Below, piece after piece: positions 63,573 through 64,000 of a stretch of 64,000 nt of DNA. The notes below the pieces were generated by a model that had not been told where the DNA came from, searched no databases, and saw only the letters and a program-made list of their open reading frames with translations. The translations under genes and the position numbers were made by a program. The stretch's first letter is position 1, and every line of letters begins with the position of its first letter. The DNA comes from Roseofilum halophilum BLCC-M91 (GTDB lineage: Bacteria; Cyanobacteriota; Cyanobacteriia; Cyanobacteriales; Desertifilaceae): NCBI RefSeq assembly GCF_030068445.1, contig NZ_JAQPOK010000036.1, forward strand, positions 42,734 through 106,733, written 5' to 3'.

Positions 63573-64000
63573 CCCACCCATCAACCCAAATTAATCACGA
63601 AAAAAAGATACTTTAGTACGCGGAGGAAGTTCGACTCAGGCGGTTTTAACCGCCGTGAAGCAGAAAAGGTGGGAGGGAAAAACCCTCCCTAATCTTCTAC
63701 CGCCTTGGCCTTATTAGCTACGGTGATGTATTGCGTTCATCTTTCGTCCAGGCAATTATGGACTCGTGCTTTGGGACTGTACGCATAGAAGTAAAACTCC
63801 TATTTCTAGGGTGATGCTCGCCTAGCCAATGTTGCATCCCGGCACGTCCAAATAGCACCGCTTTACCCCTCGTAAACTTTTAACTATTTGGTTTCAGAAG
63901 CTCAGAACTGGCGAGGCATTCCAAGGTGAGAGCTTTGGCTCTTAAATGCAACGTAGCCCTTTAGGGGCTTAGGCGGGTCAGCTACCTAAATTAACGAGGC
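63573..64000. other. Non-coding, hairpin-rich end of the window
   Basis: No frame is convincing. Hairpins include ggcggtt/aaccgcc (about 63637), gggaggg/ccctccc (about 63671) and gagagctttggctct with gccctttaggggc near 63930-63965. It may be a structured RNA or the end of a mobile element that continues beyond the window; I cannot decide which. Confidence 0.4.

Noticed and set aside
63573..64000. Frame encoding a transposase end on the minus strand
   Set aside because: No frame shows TnpB or other transposase motifs, and stops interrupt all of them; left as unresolved non-coding DNA.

Overview
The window is chromosomal DNA of a cyanobacterium, most likely a filamentous one. The evidence is the dense HIP1 octamer (GCGATCGC), a clear HetR, a Tic22-like protein, the cyanobacteria-restricted DUF3038/DUF4335 pair, a CofH for deazaflavin, and many 7-bp tandem repeats. 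The genus cannot be fixed from the sequence alone. Most genes are chromosomal housekeeping or exopolymer/transport functions, interleaved with repeat elements and small mobile or conflict modules.

Layout: 0.2-8 kb holds a TPR-CHAT caspase-like protein invaded by intergenic repeats, a Uma2 nuclease, an unrecognised two-gene unit whose second gene carries a frameshifting 4-bp duplication, and the DUF4335/DUF3038 pair. 8-13 kb holds apt, a DppB-like permease and rfbA/rfbD/rfbC for dTDP-rhamnose. 13.4-18.9 kb is a type I secretion operon (peptidyl-prolyl isomerase, cNMP-domain ABC exporter, HlyD adaptor). 19-25 kb is a CUT1 sugar ABC transporter in pieces: binding protein, two permeases and ATPase, separated by an opposite-strand aspartic protease and a PIN/DUF2281 toxin-antitoxin pair. 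A glycosyltransferase-like gene follows, set between two copies of the ATPase gene's 3' end. 26-28 kb is a CbiG-CobJ fusion.

28-37.7 kb is the most unusual part. Three minus-strand genes (27992-28741, 31071-33212, 33334-35619) encode proteins with the same N-terminal leader and unrelated C-terminal parts. One contains a DUF4157 domain, the hallmark of extracellular contractile injection system (eCIS) cargo. A divergent AAA+ ATPase of the kind found in eCIS loci and a YbjN-domain protein lie with them. No sheath, tube or baseplate genes are present, so I read this as a cargo island of a contractile injection system encoded elsewhere. The three cargo genes share a TATACT -10 box about 32 nt before the ATG and a pyrimidine-rich 5' leader without a Shine-Dalgarno sequence. 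A REP-associated transposase flanked by REP pairs sits in the island.

37.8-39.2 kb is a possible defence pair (OLD/PARIS-like ATPase plus a decayed TOPRIM protein). 39-50 kb has a SirB1 protein, thrC, a MoaD/ThiS carrier, a NurA nuclease, an RTX/Calx-beta/beta-helix protein, a JAMM peptidase, MoeB-rhodanese and clpC. 50-56 kb has a second Uma2 protein, cofH, an AtzE/AtzG-like pair and an FhaC/ShlB-type outer-membrane transporter. 57-64 kb has a large exported protein, hetR, tic22-like, prmC, tRNA-Leu(GAG) and accC, and ends in a non-coding, hairpin-rich stretch.

Recombination signs recur: duplicated gene tails beyond both rfbD and the sugar ATPase gene, a roughly 155-bp MITE with terminal inverted repeats present twice (one copy supplies the stop codon of cofH), REP elements, and intergenic repeats read through in frame inside the CHAT gene.
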